Both the position numbers and the translations under genes were made by a program. The notes beneath the pieces were generated by a model. It was not told where the DNA came from. It saw only the letters and a program-made list of their open reading frames with translations, and ran no database searches. A stretch of 64,000 nucleotides of DNA from an uncultured Sphingomonas sp. Its GTDB lineage: Bacteria > Pseudomonadota > Alphaproteobacteria > Sphingomonadales > Sphingomonadaceae. The stretch is from NCBI RefSeq assembly GCF_936927845.1, contig NZ_CAKZHV010000069.1, positions 62,001 to 126,000 on the forward strand, written 5' to 3'. Below, one piece after another: positions 62,848-64,000 of the stretch (the stretch's first letter is position 1; every line of letters begins with the position of its first letter).

Positions 62848-63885
62848 TCACAATTCGATGTGCATCGCAGCGTCGGCCGCGTCGAACAGCGCGCGCTCGG
62901 TCCCTGTCATCCACACCTGACTGCGCCCGGCCAGCCGCTGGAACAGCGCCGCACGTCGTGCCGGATCGAGGTGCGCCGCGACTTCGTCGAGCAGCAGCAC
63001 GGGCGGCGTCCCCCGGCGCTCGGCGACCAGTTCGGCGTGCGCGAGCACCATGCCGAGCAGCAGCGCCTTCTGCTCGCCGGTCGATGCGAGCGCGGCCGGC
63101 GCCGCCTTGTCGACGTGGGTGACGGCAAGGTCGACACGGTGCGGCCCGATCAGCGTGCGCCCCGCCGCCGCGTCGCGCCCGCGGCCAAGACGCAGCGCGG
63201 CGGCGAACGCGTCCGCGTCGTCGTGCCATCCTTCCAACGCGATCGACGCACGCGGGAGATCGAACGCTGCACCGTCACTCAATCGCTGCTCCAGCGCCAC
63301 AACCGTGGTCCGCCGCGCGGCGTCGAGCGTGATCCCGTGTCGCACCATCTGCGCCTCCAGCGCGTCGAGCCACGCCGGCTCGGCGCCATCCTCCGCCAGC
63401 AACCGGTTGCGATCACGCATCGCGCGCTCGTAGCGCTGCGTCTCGGCGGCGTGTCCCGGCAACAGCGCCAGCGTCAGCCGGTCGAGGAAGCGTCGTCGCT
63501 CGCTCGCGGGCTCGACGAACAGCCGGTCCATCGCCGGGGTCAGCCACAGCACCGACAAGCGTTCCGCGAGCGCGCCCGCGCTCGCGTTCGCGCCGCTGAC
63601 GCGCACCACCCGCCGCTCGGGCGCGCTCGCCAGCGTGCCGGTCGCGACCTCGACGCCGTCGCCGAGTGTGGCGGCGACCCCGAACCCGCCCGGCCCGTTG
63701 CTGCGCGCCATTTGCGACAGGTTGGCGCGGCGCAGACCGCGTCCGGGTGCCAGCAGCGACACCGCTTCCAGCACGTTGGTCTTGCCCGCGCCGTTATGCC
63801 CGGTCAGCACCACGAAGCCGTCGTCCGGCGCGAGTGCCATGGCCGCATGGTTGCGAAAATCGGTGAGCACCAGCCGCGACAGCAT
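62848..63885 (-). CDS. recF: DNA replication/repair protein RecF
   Basis: A 345-residue SMC-like ATPase. It begins LTDFRNHAAMAL; the Walker A motif is GHNGAGKTN (about residues 34-42), the signature is LASTGEQKALLLGMVLAHA, and Walker B is LLLDEVAAHLD. RecF loads RecA at gaps in single-stranded DNA with RecO and RecR. It is not next to dnaN or gyrB as in E. coli; gyrB lies 2.5 kb away on the same strand with two unrelated genes between. Confidence 0.94.
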   Translation of the reverse strand: MLSRLVLTDFRNHAAMALAPDDGFVVLTGHNGAGKTNVLEAVSLLAPGRGLRRANLSQMARSNGPGGFGVAATLGDGVEVATGTLASAPERRVVRVSGANASAGALAERLSVLWLTPAMDRLFVEPASERRRFLDRLTLALLPGHAAETQRYERAMRDRNRLLAEDGAEPAWLDALEAQMVRHGITLDAARRTTVVALEQRLSDGAAFDLPRASIALEGWHDDADAFAAALRLGRGRDAAAGRTLIGPHRVDLAVTHVDKAAPAALASTGEQKALLLGMVLAHAELVAERRGTPPVLLLDEVAAHLDPARRAALFQRLAGRSQVWMTGTERALFDAADAAMHIEL

Positions 63886-63966
63886 CGCACGGCCCGTAGC
63901 GCGCTTTGCCGTGCCACGACACCATCAAACGCCCGAGCGCGCGGGCGTGGTTCATCCCATCCCCAC

Positions 63967-64000
63967 CGTCATCCCGGACTTGATCCGGGATCCCGCTTCT
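63967..64000. repeat. Dispersed palindromic repeat (REP-like), copy 4, cut by the window end
   Basis: Its left arm (CGTCATCCCGGACTTGATCC then GGGATCCCGCTTCT) is identical at first to copy 3. The right arm lies beyond the window. Confidence 0.8.

Overview
The window looks like chromosomal DNA of a high-G+C alphaproteobacterium, most likely a sphingomonad (Sphingomonas or a close relative). I infer this from the G+C-rich coding bias, the CysN-CysC fusion, the alphaproteobacterial gene types (FeS-type photolyase, IleS-LspA-DUF3035 operon, UbiA, PmbA), dispersed palindromic repeats of the kind common in sphingomonad genomes, and promoter-like sites matching the EcfG general-stress consensus. There is one tRNA and no rRNA. 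I see no insertion sequence, integrase, phage gene or CRISPR array.

Layout. 1-3002: end of a sulfate-activation operon (cysD, cysNC, cysQ). 3008-14000: housekeeping genes: MaoC hydratase, UDP-glucose dehydrogenase, queuosine-precursor transporter, an oxygenase-like protein, nucleoside transporter, membrane glycosyltransferase, AguB, uracil-DNA glycosylase, FolK, tRNA-Lys, a dihydroorotase-like enzyme and YgfZ. 14086-25634: a glycan-biosynthesis island. On the minus strand it holds a methyltransferase and an unusual GH-A-type glycosidase. On the plus strand it holds a GT9-like protein and a DUF6165 protein, then a tightly coupled run of two nucleotide-sugar epimerases, one GT4, three related CgeB-type glycosyltransferases and a UDP-xylose-synthase-like enzyme. 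25681-32375: UvsE endonuclease, a secreted GH92 mannosidase, and a gnd/HAD/HAD operon. 32685-46312: IMPase, PmbA, UbiA, RsmE, the ThyA-SDR-FolA-RibF group, an FeS photolyase, and an SseA-MetC-MscS operon. 46454-50428: ileS-lspA-DUF3035. 50513-57654: QueF, a GT4-GH130 pair, an SDR and a FUSC gene (each broken by one frameshift), and a 3-hydroxyisobutyrate-dehydrogenase-like protein. 57860-64000: GyrB, an EF-hand/OmpA protein, an MFS transporter and RecF.

How the genes fit together. Ugd (UDP-glucose to UDP-glucuronate) could feed the UXS-like decarboxylase of the island, and the island also encodes a beta-xylosidase-like protein, so a pentose-containing glycan or glycoside is plausible. The island has no flippase, polymerase, priming transferase or exporter. 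A perfect EcfG-type promoter (GGAAC-N16-CGTT) lies before the methyltransferase, and a one-mismatch version lies before the epimerase/glycosyltransferase run, so general-stress control is likely. The most unusual protein is the island's glycosidase-like product (14086-15009). Its TIM-barrel motifs appear in circularly permuted order, with the acid/base motif at the N-terminus and the usual barrel start at the C-terminus. ileS is also odd: it carries an in-frame palindromic insertion and a separate low-G+C patch.
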